Shown here in pieces: positions 53,750 to 62,768 of a stretch of 64,000 nucleotides of DNA; position 1 is the first letter of the stretch, and each line of letters opens with the position of its first letter. The notes under the pieces are model-generated. The model was not told the DNA's origin. It saw nothing but the letters and a program-made list of their open reading frames with translations, and ran no database searches. Made by a program: the position numbers and the translations under genes. Origin of the DNA: Paenibacillus ginsengihumi DSM 21568 (GTDB lineage: Bacteria > Bacillota > Bacilli > Paenibacillales > NBRC-103111); the NCBI RefSeq assembly GCF_000380965.1, contig NZ_KB905561.1, positions 34,560-98,559 of the forward strand, read 5' to 3'.

Positions 53750-54676
53750 ATGACATACTTCTGGCATATTTTGCTGAACAACGTTATTCCGCTGACGATT
53801 ATGATCGGCATCGGGATCATTTTGTACCGGGCCTTCAAGCTGGATATCAAAACGTTGTCGAAGCTGAATTTCTACTTGTTTTCGCCGGCGATCGTCTTCA
53901 AAATGCTCTACGAATCGACGATCTCGCTCGGCGTTCTGCTGCAAACGCTGCTGTTTTTTGCTATTTTCTTCGCCGCGATGTTTCTGATTGTGGAACTGGT
54001 CATCCGCATCCGCGGCTATCGCGGCGGCATGGTGCCGGCTATGCGGAACAGCGTCATCTTTTATAACAGCGCCAATTACGCCCTTCCGCTCAATCAGCTG
54101 GTGTTTGTCGGCGATACGTTCACGCTGTCGATCCAGATCATTATTATGATGATGCAAAGCCTGCTTCCCAATACGTATGGCATCTACAGCGTCAATGCGC
54201 AAAAGAAGGCCGATCTGCGGGCGACGATGAAGACGATCTTCACGCTCCCGGTCATCTACATCATTCCGATCGCGTTCTTCATGAGAGGCTTCGACATTCC
54301 TGTGCCGGACCCGATCTATGCCCCGATCAATTATGTGTCCAACGCCTTTATCGCTACGGCCTTGCTGACGCTCGGCGTGCAGCTCGGCAGCATGAAGTGG
54401 CAGTTTAACTTTTCCGACGTGATGCTGTCGAATGTGCTCAGGCTGTGCGTCGGGCCGGCTGTCGGCTTTCTCATCGTCTGGGCGATGGGGATCGACGGCT
54501 TGATGGCCAAAGCGCTGATTTTGTCCTGCGCGGTTCCGACATCGCTCAGCAGCGTGCTGATCGCCGTCGAATACGATAGCGAGCCTGAATTTGCGTCACA
54601 GGTCGTCTTTTCGTCGACCATTTTCAGCATTTTTACGGTGACGCTGGTCATCTATTTGCTGCAGTTTATTGGTTAA
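53750..54676 (+). CDS. AEC family transporter
   Basis: 308 residues, ten hydrophobic segments, auxin efflux carrier-type. VRNSVIF-like block seen as MRNSVIFYNSANYALPLNQL, and ALLTLGVQLGSMKWQF and AVPTSLSSVLIAVEYDSEPE are typical. Members carry malate, malonate or other organic acids; substrate unknown. Weak AAGGAG before the ATG. Its 3' end overlaps the convergent toprim frame by 11 bp. Confidence 0.88.
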   Translation: MTYFWHILLNNVIPLTIMIGIGIILYRAFKLDIKTLSKLNFYLFSPAIVFKMLYESTISLGVLLQTLLFFAIFFAAMFLIVELVIRIRGYRGGMVPAMRNSVIFYNSANYALPLNQLVFVGDTFTLSIQIIIMMMQSLLPNTYGIYSVNAQKKADLRATMKTIFTLPVIYIIPIAFFMRGFDIPVPDPIYAPINYVSNAFIATALLTLGVQLGSMKWQFNFSDVMLSNVLRLCVGPAVGFLIVWAMGIDGLMAKALILSCAVPTSLSSVLIAVEYDSEPEFASQVVFSSTIFSIFTVTLVIYLLQFIG

Positions 54677-55106
54677 GCCGCGGCTGCCTGCAGGCGGCTG
54701 CGGTTGTCCCCAAGCCGGGTCCGAGGAAGGGTATTGAATGTACTCCTCGAGCCCGGCTTTTTCCAATTGCTTCAGCAAATATTCCTCCGGCGTCCCTTCG
54801 ACCCCGGCGTAGTAATTGCTTCAGCAAATATTCCTCCGGCGTCCCTTCGACCCCGGCGTAGCCTCTGCGAGTATAGATTTGCTCGGCGTCCGGGAAAGTG
54901 TCGCGCAGGATCGCTCTTATTTTTTTGCCCGACGAATCGTTGTCGGTGAATAGGTACAGCTCGCGGTCGCCGACCTTCTTCTTCAAATCCTCCAGCCTTG
55001 CCGTATTTAAAGAGCCGTAGGTGCATAAGATTAACACTTGATCGGTCAGCAGCCGTTTCAACCTCGTTTTGTCGTTTTTTCCTTCAACGATGATGGCGAT
55101 CGACAT
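54666..55106 (-). CDS. Small toprim-domain protein, frameshifted by a tandem duplication
   Basis: The first ~95 residues are a normal single toprim domain: MSIAIIVEGKNDKTRLKRLL (motif Glu), LYLFTDNDSSGKKIRAIL (DxD-like), YTRRGYAGVEGTPEEYLLKQ. A 49-bp duplication (period at 54765 and 54814) shifts the frame after LLKQL; the native tail EKAGLEEYIQYP sits in another frame. The resulting C-terminus (LRRGRRDAGGIFAEAI and onward) is novel. The toprim core, related to B. subtilis YusF, may still fold. Confidence 0.75.
   Translation of the reverse strand: MSIAIIVEGKNDKTRLKRLLTDQVLILCTYGSLNTARLEDLKKKVGDRELYLFTDNDSSGKKIRAILRDTFPDAEQIYTRRGYAGVEGTPEEYLLKQLLRRGRRDAGGIFAEAIGKSRARGVHSIPFLGPGLGTTAAACRQPRLNQ
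54765..54861. repeat. Perfect tandem duplication, 49-bp period
   Basis: The 48-mer beginning AATTGCTTCAGCAAATATTC and ending CCCCGGCGTAG occurs at 54765-54812 and 54814-54861 without mismatch. 49 is not a multiple of three, hence the frameshift in the toprim gene. Confidence 0.95.
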
Positions 55107-55357
55107 GATGTCACCTCATTTGCGCGGACGTTATTGACGGATCGGCACCGCGTGTGCTGTGGCGTCTGCTATCGTTAGACAATCTCCTGTTTATAGTATA
55201 TGTATTTTGGCTGTAAGCTCCAATCATTTTATGTATGCATTTCCCGGGAAATGTCGACTGCGGGGGGCGGGGGGGATAAAATGCGGCAGCAATCGATGGA
55301 ACGTTCGACATGCACGGAAGATTGGCGAATGACGCGCGGATTAACGACCGTAACTGC
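55107..55357. other. Intergenic upstream of toprim gene
   Basis: Should hold the toprim promoter on the reverse strand. A TATAGTATATG-type stretch near 55195 is AT-rich; nothing else recognised. Confidence 0.35.
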
Positions 55358-55388
55358 TTGACTATGACGTTGCGTCATAGTGTAAAAT
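55358..55388 (+). promoter_or_regulatory. MerR-family promoter/operator
   Basis: TTGACT and TAAAAT are separated by 19 bp, the long spacer typical of MerR-controlled promoters. The palindrome CTATGACGTTGCGTCATAG (8-bp arms) fills the spacer. Confidence 0.8.
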
Positions 55389-55437
55389 TACCGCAATAAA
55401 CGACCTGGAGTGATGAAAAATGAATATTAAATCGGAA

Positions 55438-55463
55438 TGTGGATAACTCAACCCTGTGAATAA
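55438..55463. promoter_or_regulatory. Two reverse DnaA-like boxes
   Basis: TGTGGATAA (exact DnaA box, reverse) and TGTGAATAA, 17 bp apart. Possibly incidental. Confidence 0.3.
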
Positions 55464-55544
55464 CCTGCCATGGTGCCACGGAATGCTTGTTTCAATGAGT
55501 CTTTGAAGGCCGGGTGTTAAGTCTTCTTACAATGGCTTGGCCCC

Positions 55545-55839
55545 TGGGTAACGAATACAGACGCCGAAACACTGAACAAGCGCATTAAGCCTGTGCTTAG
55601 GGAGAAGTTGCAATTAACAGGCTTTGATCAATTTGCCCCGTATCTTTACGGCGCCGAGATCGCAAAGCTTCAAAACTTTAAACCGGTCAATATGCCTTAT
55701 AGCGCTGGCTACGCTTGCGGATATTATTTGATTCAATATTACTTAAGAAACGATCTTCGAGGCCACAATAACGCCTGCTGCTCAAATACTGGACGAGGTA
55801 GAAGAGTTTTGGGATGAAGACACGATTATTAGCGGTTAA
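55545..55839 (+). pseudogene. DUF2268 putative Zn-protease remnant
   Basis: The segment FAPYLYGAEIAKLQNFKPVN, then MPYSAGYACGYYLIQYYLRN, matches the C-terminal third of DUF2268 proteins (YjaZ-like). A frameshift near 55765 separates it from its tail (ITPAAQILDEVEEFW, DEDTIISG, stop at 55839). The N-terminal HExxH part is missing. It lies 150 bp downstream of a MerR-type promoter. Confidence 0.6.
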
Positions 55840-55933
55840 AGATATTGCCCAGATGACAGGCATTACTGCTCGGACCCTGCATTATCTGGGGGGAAGATTC
55901 GGCAAAACGCATGTCGTTATGGATAAAGTTTAA
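55814..55933 (+). pseudogene. Truncated MerR regulator, helix-turn-helix only
   Basis: 39 codons: MKTRLLAVKDIAQMTGITAR then TLHYL, the first helix-turn-helix of a MerR protein. It departs from the family after HY, where YDEIGLL is expected, and ends 15 codons later. Overlaps the tail of the DUF2268 remnant, suggesting the two were once adjacent genes under the MerR-type promoter. Confidence 0.6.
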
Positions 55934-55936
55934 AAA

Positions 55937-55961
55937 GCGGCCCGGCTAATTGCCGGGCCGC
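55937..55961. terminator. Hairpin between MerR remnant and SLH gene
   Basis: GCGGCCCGGC and GCCGGGCCGC, perfect 10-bp arms with a 5-base loop and an A-run on the left, giving a T-run for the reverse-strand SLH gene. Confidence 0.8.
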
Positions 55962-56005
55962 CGTGATGCGGAGAGTGGTATTGACCTGGCTTTTGTTGCT
56001 GTGAA

Positions 56006-57664
56006 TTAGTTGATGAAGTCGGCTTCTGTCAGAAGACGCTTCAGCATCGTTGCCGATTGCGCGCGCGTCGCGCTCAGACGCGGTCCGATCTGGTCGTCGG
56101 TCATGCCGTCGACGATGCCGGACTCGATCGCTGCCGCGATTTCAGCGTCTGCCCAGACGATGTCGCTGGAATCCACGAATTTCGCGAGCAGCTCAGCTTG
56201 ACGGCTTGCGCTCACTTCCGGCTTGAAGCCTGCGTAATCCAGCGCGCGAACGACCATAGCGGCCAGTTCTTCGCGGTTGATGTAGTCGTGCGGACGGAAC
56301 GAGCCGTCTTCGTAACCGTCAACCAGCTTCGCAGCTGCCGCGGCGCCGATCACGCCGGTATACCATTCGCCGGACTTAACGTCGTTAAAGTAAGTGGAGC
56401 CGGATACGCTGCTGGTATCCAGTGCCAGAGCCCGAACGACCAAAGCCGCGAATTCAGCGCGGGTAATGCTGCGCTCCGGTTGGAACAGCTCGTCCGTTAC
56501 GCCCTCGACGACAAGCTTGTTAGCCAGCAGCTCGATGTTGCTTTGAGCCCAATGGCCGGCAATGTCCGTGAAGCTCTTGTCCAGCTCAATGACGAGGTAA
56601 ATGCCGTGGCCTGCGTGCTTCAGCGTAGCTGCACTCTTGTCGTCTTCCGTGGCGAAGAGCGTCGGAACGAAGCTCAGCTTTTTCGTCGTCGGGTTGTATA
56701 CGACACCGGTCGCCTTGCTTGCGTCAACCGTTTTGTCGAGCGCGATCTCGCGGCTCATGTAGTTGTTGCCGAAGCTCGCATCGACCGTTTTGTTCTCATT
56801 ACCGACCAGTTGGACATAGAAATGGACAGCATCGCCGGCAGCCGTTGCGCCAAGCGCTTCTGCCGCAGCTTTCGCGGCATCGGCCGCAGCCTCGTCCGCT
56901 TGAGCAATGCCTACCTTCATGAACAGATCGTCGATCTCCGCGGAAGCTTGCGCGGACAGGCTGTCCAGATCGACCGCTTTCAGCGGAAGGATGTAGGTGC
57001 CGGCATTGCCTGCGATCACGATCTTCTTGCTGGCGTCGCCTGCGAATTTCTCCAGCGCTTTGGCCGGGATCAAGACGAAGTTGCCGCTAAGCTTAAGAGT
57101 GACCGTATCGTAGTTCTGCAGAGCGGATTCCAGGGAGTAGGCATCGATTCGGCCGTCGCTATTCACCGTCAGCTCGCTGCCGGTGCCCCAGTAACCGCCG
57201 CCACCGCCACCGCCGCGACCGCCGCTGCTACCCGAGCGATAGACGGTTTCGTATACGGATTCCGTAACGTCGCCGTCAGAGATGACGGCCTTCAGGCGCA
57301 AATAATCGTAATTGCCAAGGTCTACTTGTCTGAAGTCATAAAGGTTATAAGTACCGTCATAGGTGGAATAAGTTGCTGGTACAACCCCCAGTTCGGTACC
57401 GTCCGGCGAATAGATGTATACCTGCGAGGTGACGTTCTCGCTGTATACGTCGGAATAGACAGACCCGCTCACTGTTCCGCTTCGGTACTCCAGCCCGCTC
57501 TTGAATCCTGTTGCTGCAAACGCGAGAACAGGCACGACCAGAGTAAGAACCATCAAGAGCGCGGTCACTTGTGCCGTTTTGCGTAAAACAGCAGATGTCA
57601 TGAAGCGTTCACTCCTATCAGATTTAACAGGTAAATGATTCGTGCGGTCAAACTTTCTTTGCAA
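56006..57664 (-). CDS. S-layer homology (SLH) domain surface protein
   Basis: 552 residues from TTG, or 531 from ATG at 57601. Signal peptide TAQVTALLMVLTLVVPVLAF; a Gly-rich linker (SSGGRGGGGGGGYW) near residue 150; three C-terminal SLH repeats (FTDIAGHWAQSNIELL, FNDVKSGEWYTGVIG, FVDSSDIVWADAEIAAAI) that bind pyruvylated wall polymer. Both starts have ribosome binding sites: AAGGAGGTG for the TTG, AGGAG for the ATG. The N-terminal half has no family I recognise. Confidence 0.88.
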   Translation of the reverse strand: MQRKFDRTNHLPVKSDRSERFMTSAVLRKTAQVTALLMVLTLVVPVLAFAATGFKSGLEYRSGTVSGSVYSDVYSENVTSQVYIYSPDGTELGVVPATYSTYDGTYNLYDFRQVDLGNYDYLRLKAVISDGDVTESVYETVYRSGSSGGRGGGGGGGYWGTGSELTVNSDGRIDAYSLESALQNYDTVTLKLSGNFVLIPAKALEKFAGDASKKIVIAGNAGTYILPLKAVDLDSLSAQASAEIDDLFMKVGIAQADEAAADAAKAAAEALGATAAGDAVHFYVQLVGNENKTVDASFGNNYMSREIALDKTVDASKATGVVYNPTTKKLSFVPTLFATEDDKSAATLKHAGHGIYLVIELDKSFTDIAGHWAQSNIELLANKLVVEGVTDELFQPERSITRAEFAALVVRALALDTSSVSGSTYFNDVKSGEWYTGVIGAAAAAKLVDGYEDGSFRPHDYINREELAAMVVRALDYAGFKPEVSASRQAELLAKFVDSSDIVWADAEIAAAIESGIVDGMTDDQIGPRLSATRAQSATMLKRLLTEADFIN

Positions 57665-58017
57665 TGCTTTTCACCTCCTTAAATATAGCTCCAATTAAAC
57701 GAGTTCGCAGGTGACGGCCTGTTTTGGGTCCGTCCTGCAAAATAATGTTGCCGGCGGGCCCGCTTGGCAGCGATGTTCAAAGCACAGTCCGGCGGGATTG
57801 AAACGGGAGCACAATCCCTGCTACAATCAGGCTGAAGACAATAAATCCCTTGCTTCCGCCAGCGCTCGACGCCGAAGCTGGCCATCTCATTTCCCGGCAG
57901 ATGGGTAATGGAACAGACGCCCGGAATCAGAGCGGTAAACGACGGTGCCGCGCCGAGCAAGACGGCAAGCGGGGATAAGATCGGATAATGCGCATGCAGG
58001 AAAAGGGGAGGGTCATT
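57665..58017. other. Intergenic, nothing certain
   Basis: Divergent spacer between the SLH gene and the membrane protein gene. Frames here are short and lack ribosome binding sites. The AT-rich part near 57680 probably holds the SLH promoter. Confidence 0.4.
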
Positions 58018-58452
58018 TTGGAATTTATCAGTACGTTTTTGGCAGAGCGCTGGTTCGTTGTCGTCGGGGTGCTGCTGGCGCTGGTTATCGTCATTAAAAT
58101 CGTCAAGACTGTCGTCAAGTGGGTGATCGTGCTGGCGCTGGTCGCCGGCCTGTTCTATTACGGAGCCAGCTACAAGGACCAGCTGCTGGAGCTCGGCACG
58201 ACGGCGGCCGCGGCAGTCACGGCGGAAGTGAAGGAGCAGGCGCTGCAGGCGATTCAGAACGAGCTGAAGGATGCGAAGTATGAATCGGGACCAGACGGAA
58301 CGTTCGCAGTGATGACAAGGAGCGTGCGGCTGGAAGGGAAGACCGGTTCCGCCGAGGTGAAGGTGACGTTCATGAACAAGACGTTCACCGTCAATGCGGA
58401 CGGGATTTTGAAGACGGTGATTGAGCAGGCGAAGCAGAACGCGGGCTTGTAA
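58018..58452 (+). CDS. Membrane protein with C-terminal soluble domain, unknown function
   Basis: 144 residues. Two hydrophobic segments in the first 50 residues (WFVVVGVLLALVIVIKIV, WVIVLALVAGLFYYGASY), then a helical and beta segment (EVKEQALQAIQNELKDAKYE, GSAEVKVTFMNKTFTVNADG). A TTG start at 58018 follows GGGGAGGG by 6 bp and is preferred over an upstream ATG. 60 bp before the transglutaminase-like gene, likely the same operon. No family recognised. Confidence 0.7.
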   Translation: MEFISTFLAERWFVVVGVLLALVIVIKIVKTVVKWVIVLALVAGLFYYGASYKDQLLELGTTAAAAVTAEVKEQALQAIQNELKDAKYESGPDGTFAVMTRSVRLEGKTGSAEVKVTFMNKTFTVNADGILKTVIEQAKQNAGL

Positions 58453-58512
58453 TTTGCGGCTTTCGCCGATGAACGCGGATCGGCCGGAGCAGCGAAGCGA
58501 GGAGGGGTTGCT

Positions 58513-59667
58513 GTGGAGATTCTGAAGGAATGGACGGACGGCTGGAACGCCGTCACCTTGCTGATCGGGCTGACGCTGCTGTATTCCATCGGCCACGGCA
58601 TGCGCCGCGGCGCCTCCTCCTCGGCCAGGCGGCTGGTGGCGATGATGCTGGAGGGGGCGGTGACGGCCGCTGCCCTATTCGCCGCATGGCACGTGGCCAG
58701 CGCCCTGTCGCCGGTCGTGCAAGCGTGGCTCTCCGGACTCGGCATCGCCATCCCGGCGCGCGAGCTCGGTTTCGGGGAGCAGCTGTACTATACGTTTGCG
58801 ACGGCCGTAAGGGATTTTCCGCTGCTCCGCTTCAGCCTGCTGTTCGTGCTCGCCTACCTGCTGGGCAAGCAGCTGCTGTACCGCATAGCCGATCCGCTTG
58901 TCGACCGGTGGTCCCCTAAATCGCCGCTTTCCGAACAGGAGCGGCGGTCCGCTCCTTCGCTGTGGAGCAGCGCGATCGGCGCCGGCATCGGCGCGGTGAC
59001 CGGCGTCGCCTGGGCCTTGCTGCTCGTCGCGCTGCTGTTCGCCGTGACGACGCTGTTCCCGCAGTCTCCGGCTGCGACTTACATTCAAGCCTCATCGCTT
59101 TATCAGAAGGGCGCCAAGGAAATCATCCAGCCGGTTACCGGCGAATTTCTTGCCAGCCGGCTGCCGGTATTCACCCGGGCGGTGGAAGAGGAATTCGCAA
59201 GCATTTTGCAGCGGAAATACGAGGTTATCGATGCGAACATTCCTTCAGACATTGCGGCAGCGGCCAAGCAGATTGCGGCGGACGGGCGCACGGACGAGGA
59301 GAAGGCGAAGCTGCTGTACGAGTGGGTTGGCACCCGGATCGCGTACGATTGGGAGAAGGTGCGGCTGTACGAAGAAGAGCGAACATGGAAGGAGCAGACT
59401 CCGGAAATGACCTTTGCGACCAGGCAGGGCGTATGCATCGACTACTCCCGGCTGTATGCGGTCATGGCCCGTTCGGTCGGACTGGAGGTCAAGGTCGTCA
59501 CCGGGCTTGGCTATGACGGAAGAGGCGGCTACGGTCCGCATGCCTGGAACGAGGTGTACTTGTCGGAGCAGCAGCGATGGGCGCCGCTCGATTCCACCTG
59601 GGTATCCAGCGGGGGGAATTGGTTCGATCCCCCGAATTTCGAAGAGACGCATATTAAGGAAGCTTGA
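58513..59667 (+). CDS. Membrane-anchored transglutaminase-like protein
   Basis: 384 residues. Four N-terminal spans (to about residue 190), then a soluble transglutaminase-like domain with Cys in RQGVCIDYSRLYAVMARSVG, His in GYGPHAWNEVYL and Asp in WAPLDSTW, the full catalytic triad. GTG start with GAGGAGGGG upstream. Such domains act as proteases or protein-modifying enzymes; substrate unknown. Confidence 0.85.
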   Translation: MEILKEWTDGWNAVTLLIGLTLLYSIGHGMRRGASSSARRLVAMMLEGAVTAAALFAAWHVASALSPVVQAWLSGLGIAIPARELGFGEQLYYTFATAVRDFPLLRFSLLFVLAYLLGKQLLYRIADPLVDRWSPKSPLSEQERRSAPSLWSSAIGAGIGAVTGVAWALLLVALLFAVTTLFPQSPAATYIQASSLYQKGAKEIIQPVTGEFLASRLPVFTRAVEEEFASILQRKYEVIDANIPSDIAAAAKQIAADGRTDEEKAKLLYEWVGTRIAYDWEKVRLYEEERTWKEQTPEMTFATRQGVCIDYSRLYAVMARSVGLEVKVVTGLGYDGRGGYGPHAWNEVYLSEQQRWAPLDSTWVSSGGNWFDPPNFEETHIKEA

Positions 59668-59786
59668 GCATGCCGAGACGGTTCTTTTTTTTCCATCGTG
59701 ATGAGGGGAAGGAGAGCCGATTTCGGCTTCTCCTTTTTGGAACGGAAATGTGGTAAACTGGTAAGATGAGATCAGGGAGGGAACGG

Positions 59787-60515
59787 ATGATGACGATCCG
59801 GCTGCGCAAGCCGCTCAATCAATATAAAGCGATTTTTTTCGATGCGGGAGATACGCTGATGACGATTCCCGAATCGAAGGCGATCATGCAGCGTTATTTG
59901 TCTTCGCTAGGGCTGCATCGGGACCAGGAGCGCATCGGTGAACTTTTTGAAGAGGCATTTCGTCAATTTTATTACGGGAAAGAGCACGGCCCGGCGACGG
60001 TATGCACGCCGGAAAGCGACCGGGCGTTCTGGGTGGAGCTGTACCGTTACATATTGACCAGGCTGGACGCGGGCAAGGAATCGTGGAGCGAGGAACGGAT
60101 TGGCGAGGCCAGCCGCGGGTTGTACGAGCTGTTCACTTCGCCGGAGCCGTACGCGCTGTTCGAGGATGTTGCGGAAGCTATTGCAGCGCTGGCTGGCCGC
60201 GGCTTCCGCCTCGGCATCGTGTCGAATTTCGCGCCGACGCTGAAGTCGATATTGGAGCATAAAGGCATCCTGCATTATTTTCATCCGGTCGTCGTCTCCA
60301 CGGAGGTCGGACTGGAAAAGCCGGACCCGGCGATTTTCAGGCTCGCGCTGGAGCGGTCCGGGTTCGCGGCAGACGAGGTGCTGTATGTCGGCGACCACGA
60401 CCTGAACGATCTTTGGGCTCCCGCCCAGGCGGGCATCGACGCCGTGAAAATCAAGCGCTACGCATACCATACCGGGGACGGCATTCATTCGCTAAGGGAA
60501 TTATTAATGCTGTAA
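59787..60515 (+). CDS. HAD superfamily hydrolase, subfamily IA
   Basis: 242 residues. Motif I YKAIFFDAGDTLMTIPES, helical cap, motif II RLGIVSNFAPTLKSI, motif III Lys in STEVGLEKPDPAIF, motif IV VLYVGDHDLNDLWAPAQAGI. GAGGGAACGG precedes the ATG; seven extra upstream codons are less likely. Probably a phosphatase; substrate not predictable. Confidence 0.9.
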   Translation: MMTIRLRKPLNQYKAIFFDAGDTLMTIPESKAIMQRYLSSLGLHRDQERIGELFEEAFRQFYYGKEHGPATVCTPESDRAFWVELYRYILTRLDAGKESWSEERIGEASRGLYELFTSPEPYALFEDVAEAIAALAGRGFRLGIVSNFAPTLKSILEHKGILHYFHPVVVSTEVGLEKPDPAIFRLALERSGFAADEVLYVGDHDLNDLWAPAQAGIDAVKIKRYAYHTGDGIHSLRELLML

Positions 60516-60560
60516 ACGTCGGACGCTGGGCAACAACGAGGGGAAGGGAGAAGCAAGGCC

Positions 60561-62609
60561 GTGAAAAATCAGCTGCTGACGGATGATCCGAAAAAACGCG
60601 AAGTCAACAAACGGCGCGCTTTTACGCTGCGCATTAATGTGTTCTTTTTCGCTACGTTCTTTCTGTTCTCCATATTGATCGTCCGCTTGGCGATGCTGCA
60701 GTTCGTGCAAGGGGAGGAGCTCAAGGCGCAGGAAGCGCTCGTCTCCAAGAAGGATACGCCGATTCCGCCGATCCGCGGCAACATTTATGACAGGTCGGGC
60801 GTGCCGATCGCTTATACGTCGTCCGCGCAGTCGCTGTACTTCCGGATCGAATCGGGGCAGAAGAAGGACGAAGTCATCGCCCTGGCTTACGAGCTGGAGC
60901 GAATTTTCAGGGAGTACGGCAGAACGGACGCCGAGCACCCCCCGTTGACGGCCGCCGACATCATTAAGGGAATGGACGTCGGCTACGACATCAACAAGAA
61001 CGATGTGCCGATCATCAACTATTCCTACGTGCCGCGGAGAATCAAGTCCGATCTGACCAAGGACGAGATCGCTTATTTGATGGAGCGCCGGGATCAGCTG
61101 AAGTGGCTTGAGATTATGGAGGAAAGCATCCGCAATTACAACGATGAAGAGAACCGGATGGCCGTCCAGCTGGTCGGTTACATGCGCTCCTACTCCGTCG
61201 CCCGATCTAACGATAATCTCGGATACAAAAATAAAGAAGGCTATATCGATACCGAATATGTCGGCTTCGACGGCATCGAGCTGATGTACCAGGACGTGCT
61301 CCGCGGCAAGAACGGGTACAAGACGTATCCGGTCAATGCCGCGCAAAAAATCGTCGGCAACGTGACGATCACTCCGCCGGAAAAAGGCCACAATCTGTAT
61401 TTGACGATCGACAAAGAGGTGCAGAAGGCAGCGGAGCAAGCGATCGTGGACCAGCTGGCTTATATGAAATCGCCTGCCGCCCGCGCGAAGCGATACGGCT
61501 ATGCGCCCAATGCGAGGGCTGGCTATGCGGTGGCGATGGAGGTCAAGACCGGCAAGGTGGTGGCGATGGCCAGCATGCCGGACTACGATCCGAACCTGTG
61601 GAACGCCGGCAGCATGCCGGAGACGACCTACAGAACGAAGGTAGCGCCGTACGTCAACAACGGAACGATTACGACGGCTTATCCGGATTATCCGGAGGAT
61701 CAGCTTAAATATCACCCGTCCTCGATCGTCTATGTCGGCTCCACCATCAAGCCGCTGTCGGTGCTGATCGGTCTCAAGGAAGGGTTCTTTAACCCACGGA
61801 CGACTTATTACGACTCCGGCGTATTTTATTACGGACGGGACAACAGCGCCAGATTGCGGAATTCCGACGGCAAGGCGTTCGGAAACATCAATGCGACGCA
61901 AGCGCTCCGTTTCTCGTCGAACACGTTCATGTCGGCGATGATCGGGATTCCGTTCCATGCCAAATACGGCGCGAAGGCGCCCGACGTGTGGGCGGAATAT
62001 TTGGCCCAGTTCGGCCTGGGCGTCTCGACGGAAAGCGGGCTGCCCCGGGAGTACGCCGGGCTGAACGAATTCCAGACGAACACGAAGGAGTCGGTGCAGT
62101 CGCGCATGGTGTTCGCTTCGTGGGGACAGAACGAGAAATATACGACGCTGCAGCTCGCCCAATACGCCACGACGCTGGCCAACCGCGGCAAGCGGCTGAA
62201 GCCGCTGCTCGTCGACAGAATCGAAACGTACGAAGGGGAGCTTGTGCAAAAGTTCGACGGCCCCGTTGTGCTGAACGAGGCCGAGTTTTCCCCGCAGCAC
62301 TGGGATGCGGTCATCAGCGGCATGGAGAGTTCGGTGCAAGGCTTCGGCGATTTTCCGTATTCGCTGGCCCGCAAGACCGGGACGTCCACGCAGTGGGTGG
62401 CCAAGAGCGAGGTCGACAACGCGGTGTTCATCGCCTTCGCGCCGAAGGAGAACCCGACGCTGGCCGTCGCCGTCGTCGTGCCGGAAGGGGGCTTCGGCGC
62501 CTGGGGGGCGGCGCCGATCGCGCGCAAAATTTTCGACGCATACGACCAGCAGTACGGGCTGGACGGCGTGCCGAAAGGAAAGGCGGCGGAGGGCGGCCAA
62601 CAGCAATAA
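60561..62609 (+). CDS. Class B penicillin-binding protein (PBP2-type transpeptidase)
   Basis: 682 residues. N-terminal span (VFFFATFFLFSILIVRLAML), dimerisation domain (PIPPIRGNIYDRSGVPIAYT), then transpeptidase domain: SxxK at Ser394 (GSTIKPLSVLIG), SxN in LRFSSNTFMSA, KTG at 605-607 (LARKTGTSTQW). It crosslinks peptidoglycan. Closest in layout to PbpA/PbpH-type elongation enzymes; a sporulation role cannot be excluded. GTG start with AGGGAG upstream. Confidence 0.93.
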   Translation: MKNQLLTDDPKKREVNKRRAFTLRINVFFFATFFLFSILIVRLAMLQFVQGEELKAQEALVSKKDTPIPPIRGNIYDRSGVPIAYTSSAQSLYFRIESGQKKDEVIALAYELERIFREYGRTDAEHPPLTAADIIKGMDVGYDINKNDVPIINYSYVPRRIKSDLTKDEIAYLMERRDQLKWLEIMEESIRNYNDEENRMAVQLVGYMRSYSVARSNDNLGYKNKEGYIDTEYVGFDGIELMYQDVLRGKNGYKTYPVNAAQKIVGNVTITPPEKGHNLYLTIDKEVQKAAEQAIVDQLAYMKSPAARAKRYGYAPNARAGYAVAMEVKTGKVVAMASMPDYDPNLWNAGSMPETTYRTKVAPYVNNGTITTAYPDYPEDQLKYHPSSIVYVGSTIKPLSVLIGLKEGFFNPRTTYYDSGVFYYGRDNSARLRNSDGKAFGNINATQALRFSSNTFMSAMIGIPFHAKYGAKAPDVWAEYLAQFGLGVSTESGLPREYAGLNEFQTNTKESVQSRMVFASWGQNEKYTTLQLAQYATTLANRGKRLKPLLVDRIETYEGELVQKFDGPVVLNEAEFSPQHWDAVISGMESSVQGFGDFPYSLARKTGTSTQWVAKSEVDNAVFIAFAPKENPTLAVAVVVPEGGFGAWGAAPIARKIFDAYDQQYGLDGVPKGKAAEGGQQQ

Positions 62610-62620
62610 TCCTTGGACGC

Positions 62621-62656
62621 GGAACCGGGGACCCGGCGTAGGGGTCTCCGGTTTTT
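62621..62656 (+). terminator. Terminator after PBP gene
   Basis: AACCGGGGACCC and GGGTCTCCGGTT pair with one G-T position and are followed by TTTTT. Confidence 0.85.
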
Positions 62657-62700
62657 CTGTCCCAGGACAAACGGCCGCCAGAGCGCGGCCGCAAACTAAT

Positions 62701-62760
62701 AATCCCCTTGGCGCTGTGAACTGCTCCCTGCGGGGAGCAGTTCACAGCGCCAAGGGGATT
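62701..62760. repeat. Perfect 60-nt hairpin between convergent genes
   Basis: Arms of 28 bp without mismatch (AATCCCCTTGGCGCTGTGAA at the left start, mirrored at 62741-62760) around the loop TGCG. It ends 9 bp before the stop codon of the reverse-strand isomerase-like gene. No T-run. Confidence 0.9.
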
Positions 62761-62768
62761 TCGTGCTT

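Noticed and set aside
60504..62606. 700-codon reverse frame over the PBP gene
   Set aside because: Shadow frame; the PBP motifs on the plus strand are decisive.
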